Shown: positions 16,254 to 25,901, counted from the stretch's first letter. The stretch: 31,288 nucleotides of DNA from Cytophagaceae bacterium (GCA_021151805.1 JAGKWN010000043.1:1-31288); one strand, 5' to 3'. Notes: generated by a model from the sequence alone, not told the origin. Numbers and translations: made by a program.

Positions 16254-18869
16254 TTAAATCTCAACTTTATCTAAATTCAGAAACTGCAGATTGCCATCGT
16301 CATCAAGCGTTATGCCTACTACACTTTCTTTCTGAATATTGCCGGAAAGAATTTCTTTCGACAATTCATTCAGGATCAAACGCTGCATCACTCGTTTCAA
16401 CGGACGTGCACCAAACTGCGGATCAAACCCAAGCTCGCCCAGTTTATCCAATACTTCCGGACTTGCCTCAATTTTAATTCCATTCTCTTCGAGACGTTTC
16501 TGGATCAAGCCAAACTGTATCGCAACAATCTTACGAATCTCTTTTCTTGACAACGGTTTGAACATGATCACTTCATCTACACGATTCAAAAACTCCGGAC
16601 GAATGGTTTTACGCAGTAAGTCCATCACTTCTGATTTCGTAGATTCAATCACTTCTTCTTCGTTTGCCGGAGTCATCTTTTCAAAGTTCTCCTGAATCAC
16701 ATGCGCGCCCATATTTGAAGTCATGATGATAATGGAATTCTTAAAGTTCGCTACACGACCTTTGTTATCTGTCAATCGTCCATCATCCAATACCTGTAGC
16801 AACACATTGAATACATCCGGGTGGGCCTTTTCAATTTCATCCAACAGTATTACGGAGTATGGTTTACGACGCACAGCTTCGGTTAATTGTCCGCCTTCAT
16901 CATAACCTACGTAGCCCGGAGGTGCCCCTACCAGACGGCTCACCGCGTGGCGTTCCTGGTATTCAGACATATCAATCCGTACCATGGCATTGTCATCGTT
17001 GAATAAATATTCTGCCAATGCTTTTGCCAATTCGGTTTTACCAACGCCGGTTGTACCCAGGAAGATAAAAGAACCTATCGGACGCTTCGGATCCTGCAAG
17101 CCTGCTCTGCTACGGCGGACCGCATCGGAGATCGCTTCAATCGCTTCTGCTTGCCCGGCTACACGTTTACCTAGCTCCTCTTCCAGGTGCAGTAATTTCT
17201 CACGCTCACTCTGCAGCATTTTTGAAACCGGTATACCTGTCCACTTCGCTACAACCTCTGCAATATCTTCCGGCGTTACTTCTTCTTTCAACATCGAAGA
17301 ACCAATGGTCTTTTTCAGTTCCTGCAATTGTTTATTAAACTCTGCCAGCTGTTTTTCAGATTCCTGAATTTTCCCATAACGGATCTCTGCAACCTTGCCA
17401 TAATCGCCGTTACGCTCAGCCTGCTCTGCCTCCATCTTGAAGCGATCGATATCTTCTTTTGCCTGCTTCAAACCATCGATCACACGTTTTTCTTCCTGCC
17501 ACTTGGCCATGATCTGGCTCTTCTGCTCATTCAACTCTGCAAGCTCGCGAGAAAGAATGGTTTCTTTTTCTTTATTGTTTTCCCTGCGTATCGCTTCGCG
17601 TTCAATTTCCAGCTGCATGATGCGGCGAAGAATTTCGTCCAGCTCCTGCGGCATGGAATCAAGCTCGATACGAAGTTTCGCAGAAGCTTCATCCATTAAG
17701 TCAATAGCCTTATCGGGTAAGAAACGATCGCTAATGTAGCGTTGTGACAATTCAACCGCTGCAATGATCGCATCATCCTGAATGCGAATCCCGTGGTGTA
17801 CTTCGTACTTTTCCTTGATTCCGCGAAGAATGGAAATCGCATCCTGCGCACTCGGTTCATCCACAACGACTGACTGGAAACGACGTTCCAGCGCTTTATC
17901 CTTCTCAATATATTTCTGGTATTCTTTCAGTGTTGTTGCACCAATCGCATGCAGCTCACCACGTGCAAGCGCCGGTTTCAATAAATTTGCCGCATCCATC
18001 GCTCCTTCGCCACCACCAGCACCAATCAATGTGTGGATCTCGTCAATGAACAGGATAATTTCACCATCTGAATCAGTAACTTCTTTGATCACCGATTTCA
18101 AACGTTCTTCGAATTCGCCTTTATATTTTGCACCGGCTACCAGCAAGCCCATATCCAGAGAAACAAGTTGTTTGGTTTTCAGATTTTCAGGCACATCACC
18201 TGAAACAATGCGCTGTGCAAGGCCTTCCGCAATTGCCGTCTTACCTACACCGGGTTCACCCAATAGGATCGGATTATTTTTACTTCTTCTGGATAAGATC
18301 TGAAGCACTCTGCGGATCTCTTCATCACGGCCAATTACCGGATCAATTTTACCGGAGCGCGCCAGGTCATTTAAATTCTTGGAATATTTTTCAAGCGAAC
18401 GGTACTTACCTTCCGCATGCTGGTCGGTTACTTTGCTGGAACCACGTAACTCCTGAATCGCAGCACGTAAGCCTTTTTCCGTAAGTCCTGCGTCTTTTAA
18501 TAAAGTTGCCGCTTTATCTTTCCCTGAAACCAACGCCAACAGCATATGCTCGATGGAAATGTAATCGTCGCCAAACTCTTTTGCCAAAGCAGTTGCTTTG
18601 TTCAATACCTGCGTGGCATCGTTTGATAAATACGGGCTGCCACCGGAAACTTTTCCGTAGGTTTTAATAACAGCATCCAATGCCTGGTTGAATGTTGCAG
18701 GATTGATGTTATTTTTTTTGAATAAAAAAGGAACAACATTCTCATCTGCAACAATGATTCCTTTCAGTAAGTGAACAGATTCAATGGACTGCTGTTCGTT
18801 GGCAGCAGCAATCTCCATAGCTTTCTGAAATGCTTCCTGCCCTTTGATCGTATAATTATTGATATTCAT
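16254..18869 (-). CDS. clpB: Chaperone disaggregase ClpB
   Basis: ClpB is the Hsp100 disaggregase that works with DnaK to recover aggregated proteins. The 871-residue protein has the two Clp_N repeats (1-145). AAA+ domain 1 has GEPGVGKT (204-211) and DEIH (276-279). A coiled-coil middle domain (about 405-520) is the DnaK contact. AAA+ domain 2 has GTTGVGKT (605-612) and DEIE (677-680), and the C-terminal ATPase-associated region follows. All key residues are present and the length is normal. The coiled coil separates it from ClpA and ClpC. It is monocistronic, with a GGAGG ribosome site, rare in this phylum, placed 8 bases before the ATG. Confidence 0.98.
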   Translation of the reverse strand: MNINNYTIKGQEAFQKAMEIAAANEQQSIESVHLLKGIIVADENVVPFLFKKNNINPATFNQALDAVIKTYGKVSGGSPYLSNDATQVLNKATALAKEFGDDYISIEHMLLALVSGKDKAATLLKDAGLTEKGLRAAIQELRGSSKVTDQHAEGKYRSLEKYSKNLNDLARSGKIDPVIGRDEEIRRVLQILSRRSKNNPILLGEPGVGKTAIAEGLAQRIVSGDVPENLKTKQLVSLDMGLLVAGAKYKGEFEERLKSVIKEVTDSDGEIILFIDEIHTLIGAGGGEGAMDAANLLKPALARGELHAIGATTLKEYQKYIEKDKALERRFQSVVVDEPSAQDAISILRGIKEKYEVHHGIRIQDDAIIAAVELSQRYISDRFLPDKAIDLMDEASAKLRIELDSMPQELDEILRRIMQLEIEREAIRRENNKEKETILSRELAELNEQKSQIMAKWQEEKRVIDGLKQAKEDIDRFKMEAEQAERNGDYGKVAEIRYGKIQESEKQLAEFNKQLQELKKTIGSSMLKEEVTPEDIAEVVAKWTGIPVSKMLQSEREKLLHLEEELGKRVAGQAEAIEAISDAVRRSRAGLQDPKRPIGSFIFLGTTGVGKTELAKALAEYLFNDDNAMVRIDMSEYQERHAVSRLVGAPPGYVGYDEGGQLTEAVRRKPYSVILLDEIEKAHPDVFNVLLQVLDDGRLTDNKGRVANFKNSIIIMTSNMGAHVIQENFEKMTPANEEEVIESTKSEVMDLLRKTIRPEFLNRVDEVIMFKPLSRKEIRKIVAIQFGLIQKRLEENGIKIEASPEVLDKLGELGFDPQFGARPLKRVMQRLILNELSKEILSGNIQKESVVGITLDDDGNLQFLNLDKVEI

Positions 18870-18877
18870 ATTTTTTT

Positions 18878-18882
18878 CCTCC
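18878..18882 (-). promoter_or_regulatory. Strong Shine-Dalgarno site of clpB
   Basis: GGAGG on the minus strand lies 8 bases before the ATG. Most genes in this window have no such site, so clpB appears to have unusually good translation initiation, fitting a stress chaperone. Confidence 0.7.
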
Positions 18883-18913
18883 GGTTAGCTGTTTTTCAAA
18901 GTATGAACCAATT

Positions 18914-18921
18914 CAAATATA
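18914..18921 (-). promoter_or_regulatory. Possible -7 element of clpB
   Basis: The minus strand reads TATATTTG, an exact TAnnTTTG. A TTTTGG lies upstream, but the spacing is shorter than usual, so the -33 element is uncertain. The 18883-19098 intergenic region shows no other gene. Confidence 0.45.
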
Positions 18922-19098
18922 AAGATTAAAAAAAGCCAAAATGACGCTATTTATCAGTTATTCAAGTCTTTTATATGCCAAAAGTACTGATTTAGGTCAC
19001 TTTTACAAGTCAATGAAATGACATTTTTTCATTCATTTTAAATAATACGTATTAAACCATTCCCATTACATAAATACATTTTAGTCAGCTGAATGTTG

Positions 19099-19106
19099 TA
19101 CCTTTG
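19099..19106 (+). promoter_or_regulatory. -7 element of rlmN, suggesting a leaderless mRNA
   Basis: TACCTTTG ends four bases before the ATG at 19111, at the same spacing as hrpB. It overlaps the reading frame that would start at 19093, which argues for the 19111 start. Confidence 0.5.
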
Positions 19107-19110
19107 CAAT

Positions 19111-20172
19111 ATGCAGACTCTAACAACTGAAATCAAAAAAAAGTGTATCCGCAGTCTTAGTGCTGAGGAGCTTAAAGATTTTTTTGTAGCCTCGGGTGAA
19201 AAAGCATTTCGTGCAAAACAGGTATATGAATGGCTGTGGAAACGCTCTGCCCGCTCTTTTGAAAACATGAGCAACCTTTCAAAAGAAACACGTACGTTAT
19301 TAGAAAATAATTTCACGATCAATCCGGTTACCATCTCACAGAAACAGGTGAGTAACGACGGCACTATAAAATTCGGTTTCAAACTTCATGATGGTTATCT
19401 GGTGGAAGGTGTTCTGATACCGGCCGATGACCGCATGACTGCCTGTATCTCTTCGCAGGTGGGCTGTTCGCTTACGTGCAAGTTCTGCGCAACCGGTTAC
19501 ATGGATCGCAAACGCAATCTTGAGCCGTATGAAATCTACGACCAGGTTGTATTGATCAAAGAAGCCGCTGAAGAGCATTACCAGACTCCTCTTACAAACA
19601 TTGTACTAATGGGTATGGGCGAACCTTTGCTGAACTATGCAAACGTTTTAAAAGGAATAGATAAAGTTACTGCTGAAGATGGCTTACATATTGCATCCAA
19701 GCGTATTACGCTTTCTACTGCAGGTATTGCGAAGATGATCACCAAACTTGGCGATGATAAAGTAAAATTCAGACTGGCATTATCCTTACATGCTGCGAAT
19801 GATGAGAAGCGTAACACCATCATGCCGATCAATGAAACAAATAACCTGAATGTATTGAAAGAGGCCTTGCTGTATTTTTATAAAATGACCGGCTCTGCTA
19901 TTACCTTTGAATACATTGTATTTGATGGCGTGAATGATTCGGTGCAGGATGCAAAAGAGTTATATGCATTTGCAAAAAATATTCCGTGCAAGATCAACAT
20001 CATCGAATACAACCCCATTCAGGAAGCAGACTTCATAAACACATCGGTAGACAAACTGGAACAATTCAAAAAAGTATTGACTGATAAAGGAATTATCGTT
20101 AATATTAGAAGAAGCCGCGGCAAAGATATTGATGCTGCCTGCGGACAATTAGCTATAAAAGAAGTAAAATAA
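19111..20172 (+). CDS. rlmN: 23S rRNA/tRNA methyltransferase RlmN
   Basis: RlmN is a radical-SAM enzyme that methylates C2 of A2503 in 23S rRNA and A37 in some tRNAs. The cluster motif CxxxCxxC is seen as C119, C123 and C126 (CSLTCKFC). The methyl-carrying cysteines are C112 and C344 (in DAACGQL). GxGEP-like MGMGEPLLNY and SxxTAG-like STAGI complete the pattern. The protein is 353 residues from the ATG at 19111. An in-frame ATG at 19093 would add six residues but sits inside the promoter, so I prefer 19111. The next gene starts immediately after the stop codon, so they form an operon. Confidence 0.96.
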   Translation: MQTLTTEIKKKCIRSLSAEELKDFFVASGEKAFRAKQVYEWLWKRSARSFENMSNLSKETRTLLENNFTINPVTISQKQVSNDGTIKFGFKLHDGYLVEGVLIPADDRMTACISSQVGCSLTCKFCATGYMDRKRNLEPYEIYDQVVLIKEAAEEHYQTPLTNIVLMGMGEPLLNYANVLKGIDKVTAEDGLHIASKRITLSTAGIAKMITKLGDDKVKFRLALSLHAANDEKRNTIMPINETNNLNVLKEALLYFYKMTGSAITFEYIVFDGVNDSVQDAKELYAFAKNIPCKINIIEYNPIQEADFINTSVDKLEQFKKVLTDKGIIVNIRRSRGKDIDAACGQLAIKEVK

Positions 20173-20736
20173 ATGAAACATCTGATACGCATTCTCTTTC
20201 TTGCTTGCCTGGCACCGGCGTTTTTCTCCTGTGATAATGTTGCTGAAAATACAAACATGGTTTTAACCGATACCTCCGGCACGGATAGCATTCCCGATCC
20301 GTTGTACGGTTATTCAAGTAAATTCAAATTGCTGATCGAAACAGATACGGCATTATTCAGAGGCAAAAATCTTGGCGCAAGTACAGCAAGTATTACAGAG
20401 CCATCCTTACAAAAGATTGAAGAAGATGCGAGCAGCATTACCTACACCGTTCCCCTTGAAGCAACAGAACAGGCAGATATTATTTACCATTTCGACAAAC
20501 TTCAGCTGAATTCTATCGAAGTATATGCATATCCAAAAAATGATAGCAGTTTGCAGGCCTTAAAAACTGAACTAATTAATTTTTATTCAAAAAAGTTTGA
20601 TGCGGTTGCATCTAAGAAAGATGGAAAAATTGTTTTGCTAAGCCCTAAAGATAACATCGGCGTTGAATGGAGCGAGATCGATAACAAAGTGATCAAAGAC
20701 TTGAGAATGTATATTTTTGGTTTATCGTCTTTGTAA
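20173..20736 (+). CDS. Lipoprotein, unknown function, after rlmN
   Basis: This 187-residue protein has a signal sequence (1-19) ending in AFFSC, with the lipidated cysteine at residue 20. After a Thr/Asn/Ser-rich linker (about 21-45) the mature domain mixes alternating charged and hydrophobic stretches, suggesting a small alpha/beta fold. I do not recognise a family. Its ATG follows the rlmN TAA with no gap, so the two are coupled in translation, although a functional link with rRNA methylation seems unlikely. It is the last gene of its unit. Confidence 0.8.
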   Translation: MKHLIRILFLACLAPAFFSCDNVAENTNMVLTDTSGTDSIPDPLYGYSSKFKLLIETDTALFRGKNLGASTASITEPSLQKIEEDASSITYTVPLEATEQADIIYHFDKLQLNSIEVYAYPKNDSSLQALKTELINFYSKKFDAVASKKDGKIVLLSPKDNIGVEWSEIDNKVIKDLRMYIFGLSSL

Positions 20737-20789
20737 GATTTACTTTGACCAGCATGCTTTTTAATTACTTACTAATTTTATAATACAAT

Positions 20790-22403
20790 ATGAAAAAAAT
20801 TTTACTTGTCTCGACATTACTTTTACTATTCCAAAATTTAAGCCAGGCTCAAACAGTTTCTCTTGTTCAGGATCTCAATACCGGCACTGCAGATGGGTTT
20901 GATGAATGGAACAACAAATCAATCACGTATAACGATATACAAATATTTCCGGCAACAGACGGGACTAATGGACTTGAACTATATGCACTGAAGGCGGGAC
21001 AATTAACATTGATTAAAGATATTAATGCCGGTTCCGAAAGTTCTAATCCGGCAAACTTTATCTTATATAACGATAAAGTTTATTTCACGGCTTACGATCC
21101 TACCCATGGTGAAGAGATCTGGTCGACCGATGGAACTGAAGCCGGTACAACCCTGGCGATCGAAACAATCGACGGCACAGACCCAAGCAGTGGATATGGA
21201 ACTGGAACAATGATTGCCGCTCTAAACGGTAAACTTTATTTCTCACTGGATGGTGCAGTATATGTCTCCGATGGAACTACTGCCAATACCACTGCCGTAA
21301 GCGGCATTACAGGCAACGTGGATTTCAACGAAGATCTTTCTCTTGTATCGCCAGTAGTGACCAAGTACGAAAACGGTATTGCCTTTTTCAGCCTAACATC
21401 GCAACATGATGTTAACCTATATAAATTAGATGCTTCCACTCCTGAGCTATTAAAAACGGTTACTTTCGATAGATACTCGACTACAGATGTGTACGGTCTT
21501 TCAGAAGTAAGTGCTGGTTTGTTATTTGCGGTTAATAATTTTTACTATACAGAATACAACGGATTATTTGTCATCAAAAAATCAGATGGTTCTCTTACTG
21601 AAATTAAAGATGCTTCAGATGCATCTATCGAAGTAAACAGAGTCTTACACTTTACAAGCAGCAAGGTCTTATTTAAGACGACATCTGGTGGAATGTATTG
21701 TACTGACGGAACGCAGGCAGGAACAGTAAAAATTGCCCCTGCTACTTACACCTTAGCTCAGGGTGACCGTATTCCTAATGCAGTCTTCAATGACAAAATT
21801 GTTTTTTACGGTGATGAGGTAATGTTTAACACAAAAATCTATATCAGTGATGGTACCGTTGCCGGTACAAGCATCATTGCATCTGATCAGTATTTCCTAA
21901 GCAATTTTATTAGCTCCGGAAATACTGTTGCATGGGCATCCGGATTGGTAAATGGTTTCAATCCTCGTATCTGGACGGCAGATGTAAGTACAAAAACCAG
22001 TAAAAAGGTATATCAGTTTACTGAATCAGCCTCTGTACCGGATGCAGTTATCATGCTGGGCATTCAGGATTCAAAAATTTACTTTGAATACACCCTTGGA
22101 GGCAAAGGCCGCGAATTATATAAATTATCAGGTCTTACACTAAGTATCTTTTCAGGTAATACTGCCGTGAGTGAAGCCTACAAGCTTTGTACCATCAATG
22201 CAGTGAATGGTACTTATGCGATTAGCACGCCTGAATCTTCCGAAGCATTGGAAGTTACTCAGTATGATTTAAGCGGAAATATTTTAAAAACGACATCCGT
22301 TGCAAACGATGAAACATTCACAGTCAATACCAAAGTACCAATGTCCATTATTAAAGTAACCGGAAGTCAGGGTACCATTTCATATAAACTAACAGCAAAT
22401 TAA
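20790..22403 (+). CDS. Secreted ELWxxDGT-repeat protein with a C-terminal domain
   Basis: This 537-residue protein has a signal peptide (1-20, NLSQAQ). The ELWxxDGT repeat is visible as EEIWSTDGTEAGT (108-120), YVSDGTTANT (158-167), YCTDGTQAGT (303-312) and YISDGTVAGT (351-360). Together they imply a beta-propeller-like fold, as in many secreted Bacteroidota proteins. The last 60 or so residues (about 478-537) look like a T9SS type-A sorting domain because of QYDLSGNILKTT and MSIIKVT, but they lack the usual YPNP start. The protein is probably secreted and may stay on the cell surface. Its target is unknown. A strong terminator follows. Confidence 0.82.
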   Translation: MKKILLVSTLLLLFQNLSQAQTVSLVQDLNTGTADGFDEWNNKSITYNDIQIFPATDGTNGLELYALKAGQLTLIKDINAGSESSNPANFILYNDKVYFTAYDPTHGEEIWSTDGTEAGTTLAIETIDGTDPSSGYGTGTMIAALNGKLYFSLDGAVYVSDGTTANTTAVSGITGNVDFNEDLSLVSPVVTKYENGIAFFSLTSQHDVNLYKLDASTPELLKTVTFDRYSTTDVYGLSEVSAGLLFAVNNFYYTEYNGLFVIKKSDGSLTEIKDASDASIEVNRVLHFTSSKVLFKTTSGGMYCTDGTQAGTVKIAPATYTLAQGDRIPNAVFNDKIVFYGDEVMFNTKIYISDGTVAGTSIIASDQYFLSNFISSGNTVAWASGLVNGFNPRIWTADVSTKTSKKVYQFTESASVPDAVIMLGIQDSKIYFEYTLGGKGRELYKLSGLTLSIFSGNTAVSEAYKLCTINAVNGTYAISTPESSEALEVTQYDLSGNILKTTSVANDETFTVNTKVPMSIIKVTGSQGTISYKLTAN

Positions 22404-22405
22404 AA

Positions 22406-22447
22406 AAAAGGACAGCCGTGTCTGATCATTGACAAGGCTGTCCTTTT
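22406..22447. terminator. Bidirectional terminator, ELWxxDGT gene and MFS gene
   Basis: AAAAGGACAGCC (22406-22417) pairs perfectly with GGCTGTCCTTTT (22436-22447). It lies between the plus-strand stop at 22403 and the minus-strand stop at 22508, and has A or T tracts on both sides. Confidence 0.9.
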
Positions 22448-22507
22448 GCTTTTACCATCTTTAAAAAATCATCTCATTACAGTCATCATTTTTAAACCTC
22501 TGCAAGA

Positions 22508-23767
22508 TTACACACCCTTCTTTCTTTTTGTAATAAAGTAAATCCCGATAAAAACAATTGTCAGCATAGCAGGCAATAAGGCAACCAATTGCAGCGTTTC
22601 TATACCTGCTGTTAATTGGGCTGCTTTAAGTATGCCGGCGTCAGCATGGTTTGGAACAATATCATGTAATGATTCAATATCATATCCTGCAGGCATATAT
22701 TGTAATGTTTTATTGTCATATAGCATACCCATAAAAGGAAGTACACATGCTACCGATAGCATGCCAGCTCCGCCCATTAAAGAAATACCTAATGCTCCTG
22801 TTTCAGGCAGTTTTTCAGAAACAAAACCCAACATCGTTGGCCAGAAAAAGCAGATGCCAAAAGCAAATATTGTTGCCGGAAGAAATGCCCAATACCCATC
22901 AACATATTTAAACAAAAACAAACCAACAGTTGAAAACACGGCAGAAAAAATCAACATACCAATCGGTGATAGTCGGTGTACAAAACCACCTGCAAAAGTC
23001 CGCCCGATAACCATTAACAAATTAATATACACCAGAAGTAAAATATCTTTAACACCCAGGCTGCTTAAGAAATTTGAAATCCATTGATTGGTTCCAAACT
23101 CCGTACTTGCTGTGAGCAGCATACAAAACAGCATGACAATAAATAAAGGCTGTGTACATGCCTGGAACATTTGTTTGAACGATACGCCGTCATCAACCCG
23201 CTCCGTTGCCGGAAAATTTTCTCTGGAGAATAAAAAACCATATACAACTGTAGGTAATAAAATTGTTGCGAGCTGATACTCTTTTGCAATGTTCCACTCA
23301 TTAAAGAAAAATACGATCAAGCCACCCAGTACAATTCCGCCCGGGAACCAGACGTGCAATCGATTCAGCTTGGTTGTTTTATCATCTTTATATAAAGTAG
23401 AAACCAGCGGATTACAAACTGCCTCTACCATTCCGTTTGCTATTCCTATTAACAAGGTAGAAAAGAACAATGACCAGAATCCATCCGCAAGAATTGTCAA
23501 TATAATCCCTAAGACATGTCCGCTAAATGCAATCACTATCAACCGTTTCATCCCTAACAGATCACAAAGAAAACCGCCAAAAATAATTGATAAAGTAAAC
23601 CCCCAAAAGGCCGTACCTGAGATATAACCAATCTCTTCATGACTAAAGCCAAAAGTCCGGCAATATTCTTTTTCTAAGCCTACACGTATGGCAAAAGTCA
23701 TTGCGGTTGCAATAATTGCAATACAACTTGCAACAAACAGGTTTCTGGAATTGATTTCAGTTTTCAT
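22508..23767 (-). CDS. Major facilitator superfamily transporter
   Basis: This is a 419-residue inner-membrane transporter with about 12 hydrophobic segments. The loop between helices 2 and 3 reads GGFLCDLLGMKRL, the G-x-x-x-D-x-x-G-x-x-x-x family pattern, with similar charge in the second half (GGFVHRLSPIG). It resembles sugar or anion MFS permeases such as the FucP-like group, but the substrate is not readable. About 50 residues before the last helix form a hydrophilic loop. It has its own promoter-like sequence and stands alone. Confidence 0.88.
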   Translation of the reverse strand: MKTEINSRNLFVASCIAIIATAMTFAIRVGLEKEYCRTFGFSHEEIGYISGTAFWGFTLSIIFGGFLCDLLGMKRLIVIAFSGHVLGIILTILADGFWSLFFSTLLIGIANGMVEAVCNPLVSTLYKDDKTTKLNRLHVWFPGGIVLGGLIVFFFNEWNIAKEYQLATILLPTVVYGFLFSRENFPATERVDDGVSFKQMFQACTQPLFIVMLFCMLLTASTEFGTNQWISNFLSSLGVKDILLLVYINLLMVIGRTFAGGFVHRLSPIGMLIFSAVFSTVGLFLFKYVDGYWAFLPATIFAFGICFFWPTMLGFVSEKLPETGALGISLMGGAGMLSVACVLPFMGMLYDNKTLQYMPAGYDIESLHDIVPNHADAGILKAAQLTAGIETLQLVALLPAMLTIVFIGIYFITKRKKGV

Positions 23768-23784
23768 TCAAATAAAATTAATTT

Positions 23785-23813
23785 TAAATATAATAAGTAA
23801 TAATAGCATTCAA
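23785..23813 (-). promoter_or_regulatory. Probable promoter of the MFS gene
   Basis: On the minus strand TTG (23813-23811) is followed after 18 bases by TATATTTA (23792-23785), one base from the TAnnTTTG consensus. The predicted start of transcription falls a short distance before the ATG at 23767. Confidence 0.5.
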
Positions 23814-23899
23814 ATGAGCTTTTGTCTCACGCTGCTTATAGAAGTTAATTTGAAAAAAGTTCTTAAAAGCCCTTTTCTGTCAAAAAAACGCACCATTTG

Positions 23900-23923
23900 T
23901 GCCAATATGTCATAAAAATGGCA
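23900..23923. promoter_or_regulatory. Possible enhancer-binding site of the dnaK sigma-54 promoter
   Basis: TGCCA (23900-23904) and TGGCA (23919-23923) form an inverted repeat with 14 bases between them, starting about 30 bases upstream of the -24/-12 promoter. This could bind a dimeric sigma-54 activator, but the arms are short and the distance is less than usual. Confidence 0.3.
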
Positions 23924-23933
23924 TAAATCTGCC

Positions 23934-23950
23934 TTGGCACAGCTATTGCC
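23934..23950 (+). promoter_or_regulatory. Sigma-54 (-24/-12) promoter of dnaK
   Basis: TTGGCAC (23934-23940), five bases, then TTGCC (23946-23950) matches the RpoN consensus TTGGCACN5TTGC, with GG and GC ten bases apart as required. Transcription would begin near 23960, giving a leader of about 40 bases before the dnaK ATG at 24003. Confidence 0.75.
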
Positions 23951-24002
23951 ATTGTGGGGATATAACGATTAAAAAAGTAAAAACAAGAATAAAAAAATAG
24001 AT

Positions 24003-25901
24003 ATGGGAAAAATTATCGGTATCGATTTAGGAACAACAAACTCATGCGTTGCAGTAATGGAAGGCAGCGAGGCAGTTGTAATTCCTAACAGCGAAGGTAA
24101 AAGAACAACGCCTTCAATTGTAGCGTTTCTTGAGAACGGTGAGCGTAAAGTGGGTGACCCTGCTAAACGTCAGGCTATCACAAACCCTGTAAACACGATC
24201 AGCTCGATCAAACGTTTCATGGGTAAAAAATTCAGCGAATCAAAAGGAGAAGCTGATCGCGTAACATACAAAATCGAATCAGGTAGCAACGATACTCCAA
24301 GAGTTCGTATTGGCGACAGACAATATACACCTCAGGAACTTTCTGCAATGATCCTTCAGAAGATGAAGTCAACTGCAGAAGAATACTTAGGCCATGAAGT
24401 AAAAGAAGCGGTTATTACCGTACCTGCATACTTTAACGATGCAGAGCGCCAGGCGACTAAAGAGGCAGGTCAGATTGCCGGCTTAGAAGTTAAGCGTATT
24501 ATCAATGAGCCTACTGCTGCTGCATTAGCATACGGTATGGACAAAAAAGGCAAAGACATGACAGTTGCTGTATTCGATTTAGGTGGTGGTACGTTTGACG
24601 TATCAGTACTTGAATTAGGTGACGGTGTATTTGAAGTAAAATCTACCAACGGTGATGTACACTTGGGTGGTGATAACTTTGATGAAGTAATCATCGACTG
24701 GTTAGCAGGAGAATTCAAAGCTGAAGAAGGTTTAGATCTTCGTCAGGATCCAATGGCTTTACAGCGTTTGAAAGAAGCTGCTGAAAAAGCGAAGATCGAA
24801 TTATCAAGCTCAGCTTCTACAGAGATCAACCTTCCTTACATCATGCCTGTAAATGGTATGCCTAAGCACTTGGTTAAAACATTAACAAGAGCAAAATTTG
24901 AACAGCTTGCAGACAGCTTGATCAGACGTACACTTGAGCCTTGTAAACAAGCATTGAAAGATGCAGGTTTATCAATCGGCCAGATCGATGAAGTAATTCT
25001 TGTAGGTGGTTCTACACGTATCCCTAGAATTCAGGATGAAGTTGAAAAATTCTTCGGCAAAAAACCTTCTAAAGGTGTTAACCCGGATGAAGTAGTAGCG
25101 TTAGGTGCAGCAATCCAGGGTGGTGTATTAACAGGTGAAGTGAAAGATGTCTTATTGTTAGACGTTATTCCTCTATCTCTTGGTATCGAAACAATGGGTG
25201 GTGTATTCACCAAACTGATCGAAGCGAACACTACAATTCCTTCTAAAAAATCTGAAGTATTCTCTACGGCATCAGATAACCAGCCTTCTGTTGAGATTCA
25301 CGTATTACAAGGTGAGCGTACATTAGCGAAGGACAACAGATCAATCGGCCGTTTCCACTTGGGAGATATTCCTCCTGCACCACGTGGTGTACCACAAGTT
25401 GAAGTAACGTTTGATATTGATGCCAACGGTATCCTGAACGTATCTGCAAAAGATAAAGGAACTGGAAAAGAGCAAAAAATCCGTATCGAAGCATCTTCAG
25501 GTTTATCTGCTGATGAAATCGAGCGTATGAAGAACGAAGCAAAAGCAAACGAAGGCAGAGACAGAGAAGAAAAAGAGAAGATTGAAAAAATCAATCAGGC
25601 TGATTCTATGATCTTCCAGACAGAAAAACAATTGAAAGAGTTTGGCGACAAACTTTCTGCTGGCAACAAATCTGCAATTGAAGGCGCTTTAGCAGACTTG
25701 AAAAAAGCGTTTGAAGCAAAAGACATCTCTGCAATTGATGTAGCTATGGCTGCAATCAACACTGCATGGCAGGCAGCTTCTCAGGAAATGTACAGCGCTG
25801 AACAAGGTGCTGGTCAGCCGGGAGCAGGTGCTGGTCAGTCTGGCCCTTCAGATAGCGTAACAGACGTTGAGTTTGAAGAAGTAGACGGAGATAAAAAATA
25901 A
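24003..25901 (+). CDS. dnaK: Molecular chaperone DnaK (Hsp70)
   Basis: DnaK binds unfolded protein segments in an ATP-controlled cycle with DnaJ and GrpE, and works with ClpB. The 632-residue protein has all three Hsp70 signatures: IDLGTTNSCVAV (6-17), VFDLGGGTFDVS (near residue 195) and LVGGSTRIPRIQ (near residue 335). The substrate-binding domain, the helical lid and a Gly/Ala/Gln-rich tail ending in DVEFEEVDGDKK (near-universal in bacterial DnaK) follow. The gene is not next to grpE or dnaJ in this window. A sigma-54-type promoter lies upstream and a strong terminator downstream. Confidence 0.99.
   Translation: MGKIIGIDLGTTNSCVAVMEGSEAVVIPNSEGKRTTPSIVAFLENGERKVGDPAKRQAITNPVNTISSIKRFMGKKFSESKGEADRVTYKIESGSNDTPRVRIGDRQYTPQELSAMILQKMKSTAEEYLGHEVKEAVITVPAYFNDAERQATKEAGQIAGLEVKRIINEPTAAALAYGMDKKGKDMTVAVFDLGGGTFDVSVLELGDGVFEVKSTNGDVHLGGDNFDEVIIDWLAGEFKAEEGLDLRQDPMALQRLKEAAEKAKIELSSSASTEINLPYIMPVNGMPKHLVKTLTRAKFEQLADSLIRRTLEPCKQALKDAGLSIGQIDEVILVGGSTRIPRIQDEVEKFFGKKPSKGVNPDEVVALGAAIQGGVLTGEVKDVLLLDVIPLSLGIETMGGVFTKLIEANTTIPSKKSEVFSTASDNQPSVEIHVLQGERTLAKDNRSIGRFHLGDIPPAPRGVPQVEVTFDIDANGILNVSAKDKGTGKEQKIRIEASSGLSADEIERMKNEAKANEGRDREEKEKIEKINQADSMIFQTEKQLKEFGDKLSAGNKSAIEGALADLKKAFEAKDISAIDVAMAAINTAWQAASQEMYSAEQGAGQPGAGAGQSGPSDSVTDVEFEEVDGDKK

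Noticed and set aside
19093..19110. Upstream ATG for rlmN that would add six residues
   Set aside because: It lies inside the -7 promoter element and the six residues are not typical of RlmN; the ATG at 19111 is preferred.
20790..22403. Full T9SS type-A sorting domain on the ELWxxDGT protein
   Set aside because: The end resembles one, but the usual YPNP opening is absent, so it is stated only as a likely divergent form.
23900..23923. CRISPR or long repeat near the dnaK promoter
   Set aside because: Only one short inverted repeat is present, without repeated spacers; kept only as a weak activator-site candidate.
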